Part shown: piece after piece, positions 8,371 through 15,549 of the stretch
Numbering within the stretch: position 1 is the stretch's first letter
How the letters are laid out: every line of letters starts with the position of its first letter
Source: an uncultured Duncaniella sp.
Lineage (GTDB): Bacteria > Bacteroidota > Bacteroidia > Bacteroidales > Muribaculaceae
DNA: 15,567 bases
NCBI GenBank assembly: GCA_910577335.1
Contig: CAJTMJ010000055.1
Location: forward strand, 1 to 15,567
Reading direction: 5' to 3'
Translations under genes and position numbers: made by a program
Notes under the pieces: model-generated
The model's input: the letters and a program-made list of their open reading frames with translations, nothing else
What the model was told of the DNA's origin: nothing
The model's database searches: none

Positions 8371-9357
8371 CTAATCCTTACCTTGAATTTTTCTGATCAC
8401 TCTACGGGATGAATGTGTCAGTCTGCGGTATAATTCAGATTTAACGCACAAGTAGGTATGCACGCCTAATCTGCACCCAAGGACACGCATTAACTCCTTC
8501 CCTTCCATCATCCTAAGAGTATGAGCATTAAATCCCTTGATCTCTTCGGCTGAATATCCACATTCTATATAGTAGCTTAAATAACGCATGATAAACCGGT
8601 CATTTTTACAGGCGAAATCACCACCCGAATCATTTGCGTTAACATAATCATAGCACCAAAACAAAGCTTTAAGCTGTGCCTGCAAAGCTGTGACAGAGAA
8701 ATTCACACGTGTCAGCGAGCTATAATTAATCCTATAATAATAGGTAACATCACCAACCGACAGCACCGAAGGATGCTTTTTAAGCAGTATTTGAATCAGA
8801 AGAATACGATCTTCGGAATAATTACAGCGCATGAATGTCTCATACGAAACATTTTTAAAAAGAGATTTATGAAACAACGCTCCGCAGAGCGAGCATGTGG
8901 TACCGTCAAGAATCGCCGACAAAAAAGAATCCCATTGCTTACCGATGTTTCCACGGCCCCTAATAGCCTTTTTACCATCCTTGCGCCACAAAGCTAAATC
9001 ACCTGCAACTATATCCGAACCGGAGGATAACGCCCCATTATAAAGACGCTCCAAAGCATTGCATGGCAAAAAATCATCGGAATCGCAGAAAAAAAGGTAA
9101 TCACCCGCAGCTGCTTCATATCCCCGCTTGCGGACACTCATCAAACCCTCGTTTTGCTCATTTATTATTACCCTGATGCGTGAATCTTTAGCGACATATC
9201 TGTCAAGAATCGCCTGCGAACCGTCAACACTCGCATCGTTGACACATATAATCTCAATGTCATGAAATGTCTGTGAAATGACGGAATCAAGACATTCCTC
9301 AAGCCATGGTTCAACATTATATACCGGAATAATAACGGATATTTTAACTTCACCCAT
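8371..9357 (-). CDS. GT2-family glycosyltransferase
   Basis: This 328-residue inverting glycosyltransferase has the GT-A fold. The N-terminal catalytic domain (about 5-215) shows VSVIIPVYN-like KISVIIPVYNVEPWLEECL at 5-23, Asp41 in CVNDASVDGS for nucleotide binding, and the metal-binding DSDD at 92-95. The likely catalytic-base pair Glu182-Asp183 lies in NYSEDRILL. The C-terminal part (about 220-328) is basic and poorly conserved, ending in an Arg-rich tail that may touch the membrane. It probably extends the repeat unit together with the GT4 enzyme encoded just downstream. It starts 32 bases after coaE with no terminator between, so transcription from the housekeeping genes could continue into it. 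The donor sugar is unknown. Confidence 0.93.
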   Translation of the reverse strand: MGEVKISVIIPVYNVEPWLEECLDSVISQTFHDIEIICVNDASVDGSQAILDRYVAKDSRIRVIINEQNEGLMSVRKRGYEAAAGDYLFFCDSDDFLPCNALERLYNGALSSGSDIVAGDLALWRKDGKKAIRGRGNIGKQWDSFLSAILDGTTCSLCGALFHKSLFKNVSYETFMRCNYSEDRILLIQILLKKHPSVLSVGDVTYYYRINYSSLTRVNFSVTALQAQLKALFWCYDYVNANDSGGDFACKNDRFIMRYLSYYIECGYSAEEIKGFNAHTLRMMEGKELMRVLGCRLGVHTYLCVKSELYRRLTHSSRRVIRKIQGKD

Positions 9358-9389
9358 GACAAGAGTCTATATAACAAATCGTTAAAGTC

Positions 9390-9971
9390 TTAAAGGACAA
9401 TATCAACAAGCTCCCTTTCAATCTGAGGCAATAGAGGGAGAATACCGTCATTAATAATCTGCTTCACCTTGTGATGGAGAGCCGATGGTGTGAAAGCATC
9501 CTGAGAAGCAATACGTGAAAGCACCTCTTCACGAGTAATGGAATTGCGTTTCATCACACGTTCTATACGCAAATCAAGCGGAGCGTCTATTTCCCATACC
9601 ATATCCACCATCTTATCCAAACCACTCTGGTACAGTATTGCCGTTTCCACGAATTTTATACCATTATCGGACGCACCCTCCCACTTCCTTATATCGTCAC
9701 GGACAGCTGAATGTACTATCTGATTCAGACGATCAAGGGCGGCGGCATCATTGAAAACTATATCGGCAAGACGCTTCCGGTTAATACCGTTGTCAGTCAG
9801 GATACATTCCGGATGAATCTCTTTACGAATCCGTTCCTTTATATACGGGTCGGTATCCATCAAGGCTTTGGCACGACTGTCGCAATCATACACATCAAAG
9901 CCCAACACTGTGACCATTCGGCTTACAACGCTTTTTCCGCTACCTATTCCACCTGATATAGCAATGAGCAT
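9390..9971 (-). CDS. coaE: Dephospho-CoA kinase
   Basis: This 193-residue cytoplasmic enzyme phosphorylates the 3'-hydroxyl of dephospho-CoA with ATP, the last step of coenzyme A synthesis. The P-loop GGIGSGKS is at residues 7-14. Asp29 and Asp31 in YDCDSRAK match the family's catalytic Asp-x-Asp position. The LNQIVHSAVR segment (82-91) and the lid helix with RIERVMKRNSIT (135-146) are as in other CoaE proteins. Length is standard. It follows the ybbR-like gene by 16 bases in the same direction, the usual order in Bacteroidales after nusB and yajC. The ATG start places the P-loop right at the N-terminus, as expected. Confidence 0.97.
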   Translation of the reverse strand: MLIAISGGIGSGKSVVSRMVTVLGFDVYDCDSRAKALMDTDPYIKERIRKEIHPECILTDNGINRKRLADIVFNDAAALDRLNQIVHSAVRDDIRKWEGASDNGIKFVETAILYQSGLDKMVDMVWEIDAPLDLRIERVMKRNSITREEVLSRIASQDAFTPSALHHKVKQIINDGILPLLPQIERELVDIVL

Positions 9972-9987
9972 AATTTATAGACGCTGT

Positions 9988-10956
9988 TTACTTGTTTTCT
10001 ATTATATACTCAACGCTGTCGGGAGCAAATGACAAATTATGGTACACGTCAGGAATGACAGACAATGACACAGGCAATTTCTTGCGCATTGGCTTTATAT
10101 CATTGTAATCAACGTATGCTTTCACCGGATAATCGTCATTATACGCACTCATGGGAACGAGATATGAGATTTCCACCTTCGACGGGAAGGTAATCAACCC
10201 CTTGTCATCCGGACGATGCATGACATCCAATTTTATGGTGCGTTTACGGGAGATAAGCGGCTCGACAGGCACTGTCACCACCACCTTGTCAGGAACGATA
10301 CGCACACCTGCAATAGGTTTCACCTTCACCTCGTAGCGCATAGTGTCCCTGAGGTCGGATTTCACAATAGGTTCGGTGGAAACAAATTTCAAAGTGTGAG
10401 GTAAATCTGTCGCCGAGTAAAGCGTGACGGAATCCACATCAGCCTTTATAGGTCCGGAGATAATATATTGGAGATTCGGATGGATATCAGCCTGCACGTT
10501 GAGTTTCACCTTAGTGCCCGGCATAGTTGTATATGCCACCCTGACAGAATCGGGACGATAAGACATAACCTGTATGCCGGTGCCAAAATAATCACGTAAC
10601 CGGGCTTCTATTTTAGCGTGTGGCAAAAGGAATGTGTTCTCAGTTATATTCTCTTCCCATTTGAATTTAACAGATGATATTTTGCCCCACATGTATCTTA
10701 GGAGTTGGGAATCCTTACCCTTGACGCTCACACCGATCTCTGCCGGAATCTGACCGATTATGGTCACGCTATCAGGTACATCCTGTACCTCAAAAGGCAC
10801 ATCAAAGTCTCTCTGCACTTCAGTATCAAGCGACAGAAAGACCCAAAACACAAAAGCCACCGCCACGAACAGAAGGTAGAGCAACACATCCTTTCCGCGA
10901 CTCGAATGGAGTGCGGTCTGAACTTTATTATGTATGTCGCGTACTTTCTCGTTCAT
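9988..10956 (-). CDS. YbbR-domain membrane-anchored protein
   Basis: This 322-residue protein (from the ATG) has a short cytoplasmic N-terminus and one membrane helix at about residues 23-43 (LLYLLFVAVAFVFWVFLSL). A periplasmic part follows, built of repeated YbbR-type beta domains. Each has phrases such as VQDVPDSVTIIGQIPAEIGVSVKG or PDKVVVTVPVEP. Related proteins in Firmicutes (CdaR) regulate the diadenylate cyclase CdaA. The role in Bacteroidota is unproven, and no cyclase gene is next to it here. An in-frame TTG at 10983 would add nine residues, but I prefer the ATG at 10956, which begins MNEKVRDIHNKV, because TTG starts are uncommon in this group. It lies 64 bases after yajC and 16 before coaE. 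Confidence 0.88.
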   Translation of the reverse strand: MNEKVRDIHNKVQTALHSSRGKDVLLYLLFVAVAFVFWVFLSLDTEVQRDFDVPFEVQDVPDSVTIIGQIPAEIGVSVKGKDSQLLRYMWGKISSVKFKWEENITENTFLLPHAKIEARLRDYFGTGIQVMSYRPDSVRVAYTTMPGTKVKLNVQADIHPNLQYIISGPIKADVDSVTLYSATDLPHTLKFVSTEPIVKSDLRDTMRYEVKVKPIAGVRIVPDKVVVTVPVEPLISRKRTIKLDVMHRPDDKGLITFPSKVEISYLVPMSAYNDDYPVKAYVDYNDIKPMRKKLPVSLSVIPDVYHNLSFAPDSVEYIIENK

Positions 10957-11020
10957 GACGATAGGTTTGTAGTGTTCAATCAAACATTCACCTCTGCGAG
11001 ACAGCGGTGAGGCTGTTTAT

Positions 11021-11335
11021 TTATTTCTGGTTAGCGTCCTCAGTTGCCTGTTTAGCTGAAGGATAAACAGAACCCTTGTCTACAGTGATGCGCACATCCT
11101 TGGCGATCTCGATAGTGAAAGTAGTCTCGCCTACAGTACGAATCTTACCATATATACCGCCGGCAGTAACCACATCGTCACCTGCGCTGAGACCTTCACG
11201 GAATTTACGAATCTCTTTCTGGCGTTTCTGCTGAGGACGGATCATGAAAAGATAGAAAATAGCGATAAGGGCAACAATCATTACAATGTTAGTCCATGCA
11301 GCACCTTCTGCTTGTAGTAAAATGGAGTTAAGCAT
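11021..11335 (-). CDS. yajC: Preprotein translocase subunit YajC
   Basis: This 104-residue inner-membrane protein is an accessory subunit of the Sec-SecDF translocase. It has one membrane helix at about residues 15-32. The family's basic signature, MIRPQQKRQKE, follows directly at 31-41. A small cytoplasmic domain with AGDDVVTAGGIYGKI at 51-65 completes it. Length and motif order are standard. It lies 51 bases after nusB and begins the yajC-ybbR-coaE block typical of Bacteroidales. Confidence 0.97.
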   Translation of the reverse strand: MLNSILLQAEGAAWTNIVMIVALIAIFYLFMIRPQQKRQKEIRKFREGLSAGDDVVTAGGIYGKIRTVGETTFTIEIAKDVRITVDKGSVYPSAKQATEDANQK

Positions 11336-11386
11336 ATTAAAAATATTTAGTTTTGAGTTTGTATTCCTGATTATAGCCTACAGTGC

Positions 11387-12826
11387 TCAGCTTTTGAAAA
11401 GAACACCGTCAGCTTTAAGTTTGTTGATTACCGAGTAGAGAATACCATTTATAAAAGCTCCGCTCTTAGGGGTGCTATAGGCATTGGCTATCTCTATGTA
11501 CTCATTAAGTGTCACAGCAATCGGAATTGCGGGATAAGTTAGAAGCTCGGTGATGGCAGCCACCATTATGACTGTATCCATGAATGCGAGGCGGTCGGCA
11601 TCCCAGCGATGCTGATTAACGAAACTGTCAATCAATTCTCTGTACTGGTCATAGTTTTTGACGGCTGTTTCAAATAGCGTGGGTCCAAACTGGCGGTCCT
11701 CATCATCCTTGTATTGCGGAAGCAGTTTGACATCTGCCCCATCTTCTTTGCTTTGGCAATACTTACGGATGGTCTTTAACACGAATGTACCCATCACATG
11801 AAGGTCATCATTCCAATAAACCGATTTCGACTCAAGAGCTTCGGCAAGATCGTCGCCGGGGAGAATAATGTTTTTAAATATCACTCTCCACAGTTCGCTG
11901 TCTGCCTCAAACGAAGGCTCACCTTCAGCAGCCATATACTCTTGGTATGTGTCGCTCTGAAGTATTTTGTCAAGCAATCCGCGCAGCAAAGCGTCGTCCA
12001 CGTCCCATGAAAGCTTTTTCTTATCGACAAATTCGACGAAATCCGGATTTTCAGACAATGCTTTCACAAACTTGTTTTCCACGAAACGCATGTTAGGATG
12101 AAGATCCTCGTCAGTGGGGAGAAGTTTATGTTTAGCAGCGTCCAAACGCAAATCCTGCATACGGGTTATCTCAACAGCGAGAAGCAAGAGACTGTAATAA
12201 AGCTCGTATGCTTTGTCAAGAGAATAATCAAGCGCATGACGGGCATGATTAAACAATGTACGGTTATCCTTGTAATCGCTCAATGTGTAGAGCAGTGAAT
12301 TTATACCTCTTGTAAAACCGGCAACAGTAAATTCGGGATTCTTACGTGCGGCGGCTATAAATTCAGGATTCTTCGCTATGAGATTATTAATAATGGAAGT
12401 CCACAGTTCCACGTCATCCTTTAGTTCCACCTTTTTAAGACGGATATACGATTTGTAAGCCGGAAGTGAAGGGATGGCATCGTAAATGGCAGGGATTACC
12501 GAGTCGAACTGTGTCACGTTCGAACGGTTTTTCAACACAATTGTGCGGACTTCATCAATGCTGTTAAGGGAACGTGCGAGAAGATTATTGTTGATATGCT
12601 TATTAAGAGCAATGCCACGCAAGGGGGATGCATGGCGACCGCCTGTCACGTCGTAACCCGACATCTCAAGCACCATCATGAGCAAATCTTCATATAAGTC
12701 ATGACCATACTTTTTATCTCGCGAGGGATTCTCTACGGGAGGCTCTATCTTAAATTCACACTGGGTAAGAAGATATGAGTAGAGCAACTGCACGACCTTG
12801 ATTCTTATCAAAACTCGATTTATCAT
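11387..12826 (-). CDS. nusB: Enlarged NusB-like antitermination protein with internal duplication
   Basis: This cytoplasmic protein is the Bacteroidales form of NusB, which joins NusE in rRNA antitermination complexes. The conserved NusB core is at the C-terminus (about 385-475), with FMDTVIMVAAITELL at 415-429, IPIAVTLNEYIEIA at 434-447, and STPKSGAFINGIL at 451-463. The start MINRVLIRIKVVQLLYSY also matches Bacteroides NusB. Those relatives are about 300 residues from memory, while this one is 479. The excess (about 24-200) sits between the opening helix and the usual second helix. It resembles the following domain: LLMMVLEM at 48-55 against LLLLAVEI at 213-220, and YKSY plus DVELW against YQEY plus DSELW, always about 165-171 residues apart. 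I read this as an old internal duplication. The frame is open throughout, so it is not a frameshift. It is the first gene of the minus-strand run. Confidence 0.92.
   Translation of the reverse strand: MINRVLIRIKVVQLLYSYLLTQCEFKIEPPVENPSRDKKYGHDLYEDLLMMVLEMSGYDVTGGRHASPLRGIALNKHINNNLLARSLNSIDEVRTIVLKNRSNVTQFDSVIPAIYDAIPSLPAYKSYIRLKKVELKDDVELWTSIINNLIAKNPEFIAAARKNPEFTVAGFTRGINSLLYTLSDYKDNRTLFNHARHALDYSLDKAYELYYSLLLLAVEITRMQDLRLDAAKHKLLPTDEDLHPNMRFVENKFVKALSENPDFVEFVDKKKLSWDVDDALLRGLLDKILQSDTYQEYMAAEGEPSFEADSELWRVIFKNIILPGDDLAEALESKSVYWNDDLHVMGTFVLKTIRKYCQSKEDGADVKLLPQYKDDEDRQFGPTLFETAVKNYDQYRELIDSFVNQHRWDADRLAFMDTVIMVAAITELLTYPAIPIAVTLNEYIEIANAYSTPKSGAFINGILYSVINKLKADGVLFKS
11756..12220 (-). 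repeat. NusB internal repeat, copy 2 (residues 203-357)
   Basis: This is the second copy, and the one closest to ordinary Bacteroides NusB. Its landmarks are LYYSLLLLAVEI (209-220), LLPTDEDLHPN (235-245), NKFVKALSE (251-259), YQEY (294-297), DSELWRVIFKN (309-319) and RKY (354-356). Each landmark except LLPTDEDLHPN has a counterpart in copy 1 at a nearly constant offset. Confidence 0.6.
12269..12715 (-). repeat. NusB internal repeat, copy 1 (residues 38-186)
   Basis: This is the first copy of the inferred protein-level duplication. Its landmarks are LYEDLLMMVLEM (44-55), NLLARSLNS (81-89), YKSY (124-127), DVELWTSIINN (138-148) and a closing LSDY (182-185). The two copies have diverged too far to look repeated at the DNA level. 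It lacks the LLPTDEDLHPN segment that copy 2 has. Confidence 0.6.
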
Positions 12827-12870
12827 GACTATAAAGAGCTATTTTATTTTTACAAATAATTTTTACGCTG

Positions 12871-12901
12871 CAAATTTAGGCAATTTTCCGCAATAATACA
12901 T
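12871..12901 (-). promoter_or_regulatory. Likely nusB promoter
   Basis: On the minus strand, TAAATTTG (12878-12871) followed by CAGC fits the Bacteroidota -7 box, TAnnTTTG. The expected -33 region about 20 bases upstream has only ATG, a poor match to TTG. A start near 12865 would give a leader of about 40 bases before the nusB ATG at 12826. Confidence 0.5.
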
Positions 12902-12921
12902 ACAGTACACATCTAAACTTT

Positions 12922-13221
12922 TCATGAAATGTTAAACGCTCCGATAAAACACGCAAAAACTTTTGGGTTGAAAAACTTGTTATTTAATAAAATTGATTGT
13001 AACTTTGCATCGCTTTCCAAAGCTACGTCCAAAATAGTTTGATTACAATTATCGGTTTGAAATTCGGACAAGATTTGGATAAAAGGCAAATTCCAACAAT
13101 CAAATTTCATTGAAAATACAGGTGTCCCTATGCCTGTCACGGTGAGTACGTGGTTTCGCACGCCAACCTCTATATTAAAGCAAAATTCATCCCAGGGTTG
13201 ATTGATAGCCTGTTTTTCCAC
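12922..13221 (-). CDS. Doubtful small ORF, hypothetical protein
   Basis: I do not recognise this 99-residue product. It can only start at a GTG (13221), because an in-frame TAA lies five codons upstream and the first ATG is codon 38. There is no clear promoter or ribosome site ahead of it. In its favour, it stays open for 99 codons in AT-rich DNA and has a plausible amino-acid mix, for example NQPWDEFCFNIEVG at 7-20 and QTILDVALESDAKL at 61-74, with no membrane helix or signal peptide. Against it, a near-perfect plus-strand promoter lies inside it in antisense (12977-13007). It may be a decayed gene, a real lineage-specific small protein or chance. Confidence 0.28.
   Translation of the reverse strand: MEKQAINQPWDEFCFNIEVGVRNHVLTVTGIGTPVFSMKFDCWNLPFIQILSEFQTDNCNQTILDVALESDAKLQSILLNNKFFNPKVFACFIGAFNIS
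12977..13007 (+). promoter_or_regulatory. Strong Bacteroidota-type promoter upstream of rho
   Basis: TTG at 12977-12979 is followed by exactly 20 bases and then TAACTTTG at 13000-13007, continuing GCATCG. The -7 box is an exact TAnnTTTG, with the GCA often seen after it. Transcription would start near 13013, about 343 bases before the rho ATG, with no other convincing plus-strand gene between. The most likely target is rho with a long leader. A separate small RNA is the alternative. Confidence 0.65.
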
Positions 13222-13355
13222 GTTACTCTTTGCTTAACAGCACAAATTACTAATATGTGACTTCCTTCGCTGATTATATCAGGCTTTATATACAAAGTCA
13301 CAAATTCAACTTGTAAAAAGAAAAACTCTCAATATTTAGTCCACTACATTATTAT

Positions 13356-15497
13356 ATGTACAATCTATCGGAATTATACGAAATGGATGATTCAAGACTT
13401 CGTGAAGTCGCAGAATCAATCGGTATAAAGAAAATCAACACTGACGATAAAGAGACTTTGGTCTACCAGATTCTCGATAAACAAGCTGTCGATGTCGCAT
13501 CGGCATCTGCATCCAACGCCTCAAACGGCAAGCTTCGTCGAAATAAAAAAGACGGAAAAGAGAGCGGTAAAGAAAACAAAGCACAACGTCAGACTCAGAA
13601 TAAACCTGCCGAACCTGCCGAAAATACGGCACAGGCTGCAAATGCTGAAAACGCACAGCCCAAACGCCGCGGCAGAAAACCTAAAACGGCAGATAATACA
13701 ACTGAAAATGAATTGACACAGGAGACTGAAGAGATGACTGTCGAAACCAACGAGCCGTCAGATCAGCCTGTTTCTGAAAATAATATTCCAGAACCTGAGC
13801 AACAGGAAGAAGCCATACCTCAGGATCCGGAATCACAGCCCAAGCGCAAGCGCGGACGTCCTGCCCGTCAGCAAAACAAGGAGGACAAACCTCAACAAGA
13901 TATCGCCGACGAGCAACCGGTAATCTCTGACACGACCTCTGACGAACCGCTTCTTTTGCCTGAGGCTAATCAATCTGAGACGCAAGAGTCACAGTCGGCA
14001 GCAACGGCTGACAACAATAATCCTGACCGTGTTAACGACAATAACGATGGCGGCAATGCTGAGGCGCAAAATAACAATGAGAACAACGCTCCCCGTCAGC
14101 ATGGTGTATTCATCCGCAATCCTAAAGACACTTCATTCGGTTCATTCTTTCCTCGTGCCGGTGGTAGGACATTCGCTCCACGAAGCCAGCAGGAAAAAGA
14201 ACAGGCTGCACAGGCTGCCCAAGCTGCAGCTCAGGCTGCACCCATAGTGCTTGGCGAACCCGGAATGGAAAAGCAGCAGCCCCAGAACAACAATAACAAG
14301 AAAAACAAGAAAAACCGCAATAAGAACCAGCAGCAGGAACAGGATCGTCAGAAATTCCAGCAGCCTGCACAATATAATTTCGACGGACTGATAGAAGCCA
14401 CAGGCGTACTTGAAATCGTGCCTGAAGGTCATGGTTTCCTCCGTTCAAGCGATTACAATTACCTGACATCGCCCGATGATGTGCTTGTATCGCAACAGCA
14501 GATCAAACAATACGGACTTAAGACAGGTGATGTCGTGGACGCAGCCATACGTCCCCCGCGCGAAGGTGAGAAGTATTTCCCTCTGACATCAGTCAAGAGT
14601 GTCAACGGACGTTCACCCGAATATATCCGTGACCGTGTGGCATTCGAACACCTCACCCCGCTTTTCCCTGATGAAAAATTTGATTTGACTTCAGGCAGAA
14701 GCAGCAACATTTCCACCCGTGTGGTTGATATGTTCTCCCCTATAGGCAAAGGTCAGCGCGGACTTATTGTGGCACCTCCTAAAACCGGTAAGACAATCCT
14801 CCTAAAGGATATCGCCAATGCCATCGCCGAGAATCATCCCGAGACCTATATTATGATTCTCCTCATCGACGAGCGTCCGGAGGAAGTAACCGACATGAGC
14901 CGAAGTGTAAATGCCGAAGTGATCGCTTCGACATTCGACGAACCGGCAGAACGACATGTGAAGATAGCATCCATCGTGCTTGAAAAGGCTAAACGAATGG
15001 TGGAATGTGGACATGACGTAGTGATTCTTCTCGACTCCATCACCCGTCTCGCACGTGCCTACAACACATGCGCTCCCGCTTCCGGTAAGATTCTTTCAGG
15101 TGGTGTTGATGCAAACGCACTTCAAAAGCCTAAACGTTTCTTCGGAGCTGCACGTAACATCGAAAATGGCGGTTCGCTCACCATCATCGCAACTGCCCTT
15201 ACCGAGACAAGCTCCAAAATGGACGAAGTTATCTTTGAAGAATTCAAAGGAACCGGCAACATGGAACTCCAGCTTGACCGCAAGCTCTCCAATAAACGTA
15301 TATTCCCGGCTGTTGACATCATGGCATCAAGCACACGCCGTGACGACCTCCTGCTTCGCAACGAGACCCTCAACCGCATGTGGATTCTGCGCCGCTTCCT
15401 CAGCGATCGCAATTCGATTGAAGCAATGGAATTCATCAAAGACCGCATGGAGCGCACCTCCGACAACGACGAACTCCTCCGCACAATGGGCGACTAA
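13356..15497 (+). CDS. rho: Transcription termination factor Rho with large disordered insert
   Basis: This 713-residue hexameric RNA helicase terminates transcription using ATP. Residues 1-44 form the Rho N-terminal helical domain (LSELYEMDDSRLREVAESIG). Residues about 45-343 are a long disordered insert rich in Asn, Gln, Glu, Lys and Ala. The RNA-binding cold-shock-like domain spans about 344-418 (GVLEIVPEGHGFLR). The RecA-type motor spans about 420-710. It has Walker A APPKTGKT (473-480, Lys479), LLIDERPEEVTD with the likely catalytic Glu506, Walker B VVILLD (Asp560) and SITRLARAYN (561-570). It also has the Q/R-loop regions GGVDANALQKPKRFFGAARN and FKGTGNMEL. E. coli Rho has 419 residues, so nearly all the extra length is the insert. 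All motor motifs are intact. Bacteroides Rho is known to carry a similar insert that drives condensate formation in the gut. Confidence 0.97.
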   Translation: MYNLSELYEMDDSRLREVAESIGIKKINTDDKETLVYQILDKQAVDVASASASNASNGKLRRNKKDGKESGKENKAQRQTQNKPAEPAENTAQAANAENAQPKRRGRKPKTADNTTENELTQETEEMTVETNEPSDQPVSENNIPEPEQQEEAIPQDPESQPKRKRGRPARQQNKEDKPQQDIADEQPVISDTTSDEPLLLPEANQSETQESQSAATADNNNPDRVNDNNDGGNAEAQNNNENNAPRQHGVFIRNPKDTSFGSFFPRAGGRTFAPRSQQEKEQAAQAAQAAAQAAPIVLGEPGMEKQQPQNNNNKKNKKNRNKNQQQEQDRQKFQQPAQYNFDGLIEATGVLEIVPEGHGFLRSSDYNYLTSPDDVLVSQQQIKQYGLKTGDVVDAAIRPPREGEKYFPLTSVKSVNGRSPEYIRDRVAFEHLTPLFPDEKFDLTSGRSSNISTRVVDMFSPIGKGQRGLIVAPPKTGKTILLKDIANAIAENHPETYIMILLIDERPEEVTDMSRSVNAEVIASTFDEPAERHVKIASIVLEKAKRMVECGHDVVILLDSITRLARAYNTCAPASGKILSGGVDANALQKPKRFFGAARNIENGGSLTIIATALTETSSKMDEVIFEEFKGTGNMELQLDRKLSNKRIFPAVDIMASSTRRDDLLLRNETLNRMWILRRFLSDRNSIEAMEFIKDRMERTSDNDELLRTMGD
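13488..14384 (+). other. Disordered insert of Rho (residues 45-343)
   Basis: About 300 residues have low complexity and almost no bulky hydrophobic positions. Two basic patches resemble AT-hooks: KRRGRKPK at residues 103-110 (13662-13685) and KRKRGRPAR at 163-171 (13842-13868). An acidic, Gln- and Ser-rich stretch follows (172-240). A short island with aromatic and basic residues then appears (GVFIRNPKDTSFGSFFPRAGG, about 250-270). The Ala-Gln and Asn-Lys tracts come last. The composition suits condensate formation and nucleic-acid contact. Confidence 0.8.
14202..14240 (+). repeat. Imperfect 9-base tandem repeats in rho
   Basis: CAGGCTGCA occurs at 14202-14210 and 14232-14240, with one-mismatch copies at 14211-14219 and 14220-14228 and an extra GCT codon between. 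They encode repeated Gln-Ala-Ala in the disordered insert. Such repeats can change length by slippage in steps of three residues without breaking the frame. Confidence 0.7.
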
Positions 15498-15515
15498 TAG
15501 AAGAAACTATTTAAT

Positions 15516-15549
15516 GGGGCTGTGTCAAAATAGGCGCAGCCTCTTTTTT
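15516..15549 (+). terminator. Intrinsic terminator after rho
   Basis: GGGGCTGTGTC (15516-15526) can pair with GGCGCAGCCTC (15533-15543) across an AAAATA loop. This gives an 11-base-pair stem with three G-U pairs. Six T residues follow directly (15544-15549). It lies 18 bases after the rho stop, so Rho's own gene ends at a factor-independent terminator. Confidence 0.9.

Larger units (their letters stand above)
12827..13355. other. Divergent region between nusB and rho
   Basis: This 529-base gap separates two divergent essential genes. It holds a likely nusB promoter (12871-12901, minus), a strong plus-strand promoter (12977-13007) and a doubtful 99-codon minus-strand ORF (12922-13221). The 134 bases from 13222 to rho are AT-rich and show no convincing element. 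A plus-strand transcript from 13013 would give rho a leader of about 340 bases. Confidence 0.55.

Noticed and set aside
9988..10983. A TTG start adding nine residues to the YbbR-like protein.
   Set aside because: An ATG nine codons later leaves the membrane helix and all domains intact, and TTG starts are uncommon in this group.
11387..12826. A fusion of nusB with an unrelated gene or a frameshift artefact, as the cause of its unusual length.
   Set aside because: One uninterrupted frame joins the correct NusB start to the correct NusB end, and the extra segment resembles the protein's own next domain.
13202..13232. A rho-proximal promoter formed by TTG and TACTCTTTG.
   Set aside because: The -7 box has one extra base between TA and TTTG, so it does not fit TAnnTTTG, whereas the element at 12977-13007 fits with correct spacing.
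14122..14469. Minus-strand open frames of about 100 codons across the rho insert.
   Set aside because: They arise from the stop-poor, repetitive composition of the disordered region and are antisense to a well-supported gene.
15516..15549. GGGGCTGTGTCAAAA resembles the end of some insertion sequences.
   Set aside because: It forms one half of a good hairpin followed by six T residues right after rho, and no transposase or matching inverted end is visible. A terminator explains it fully.
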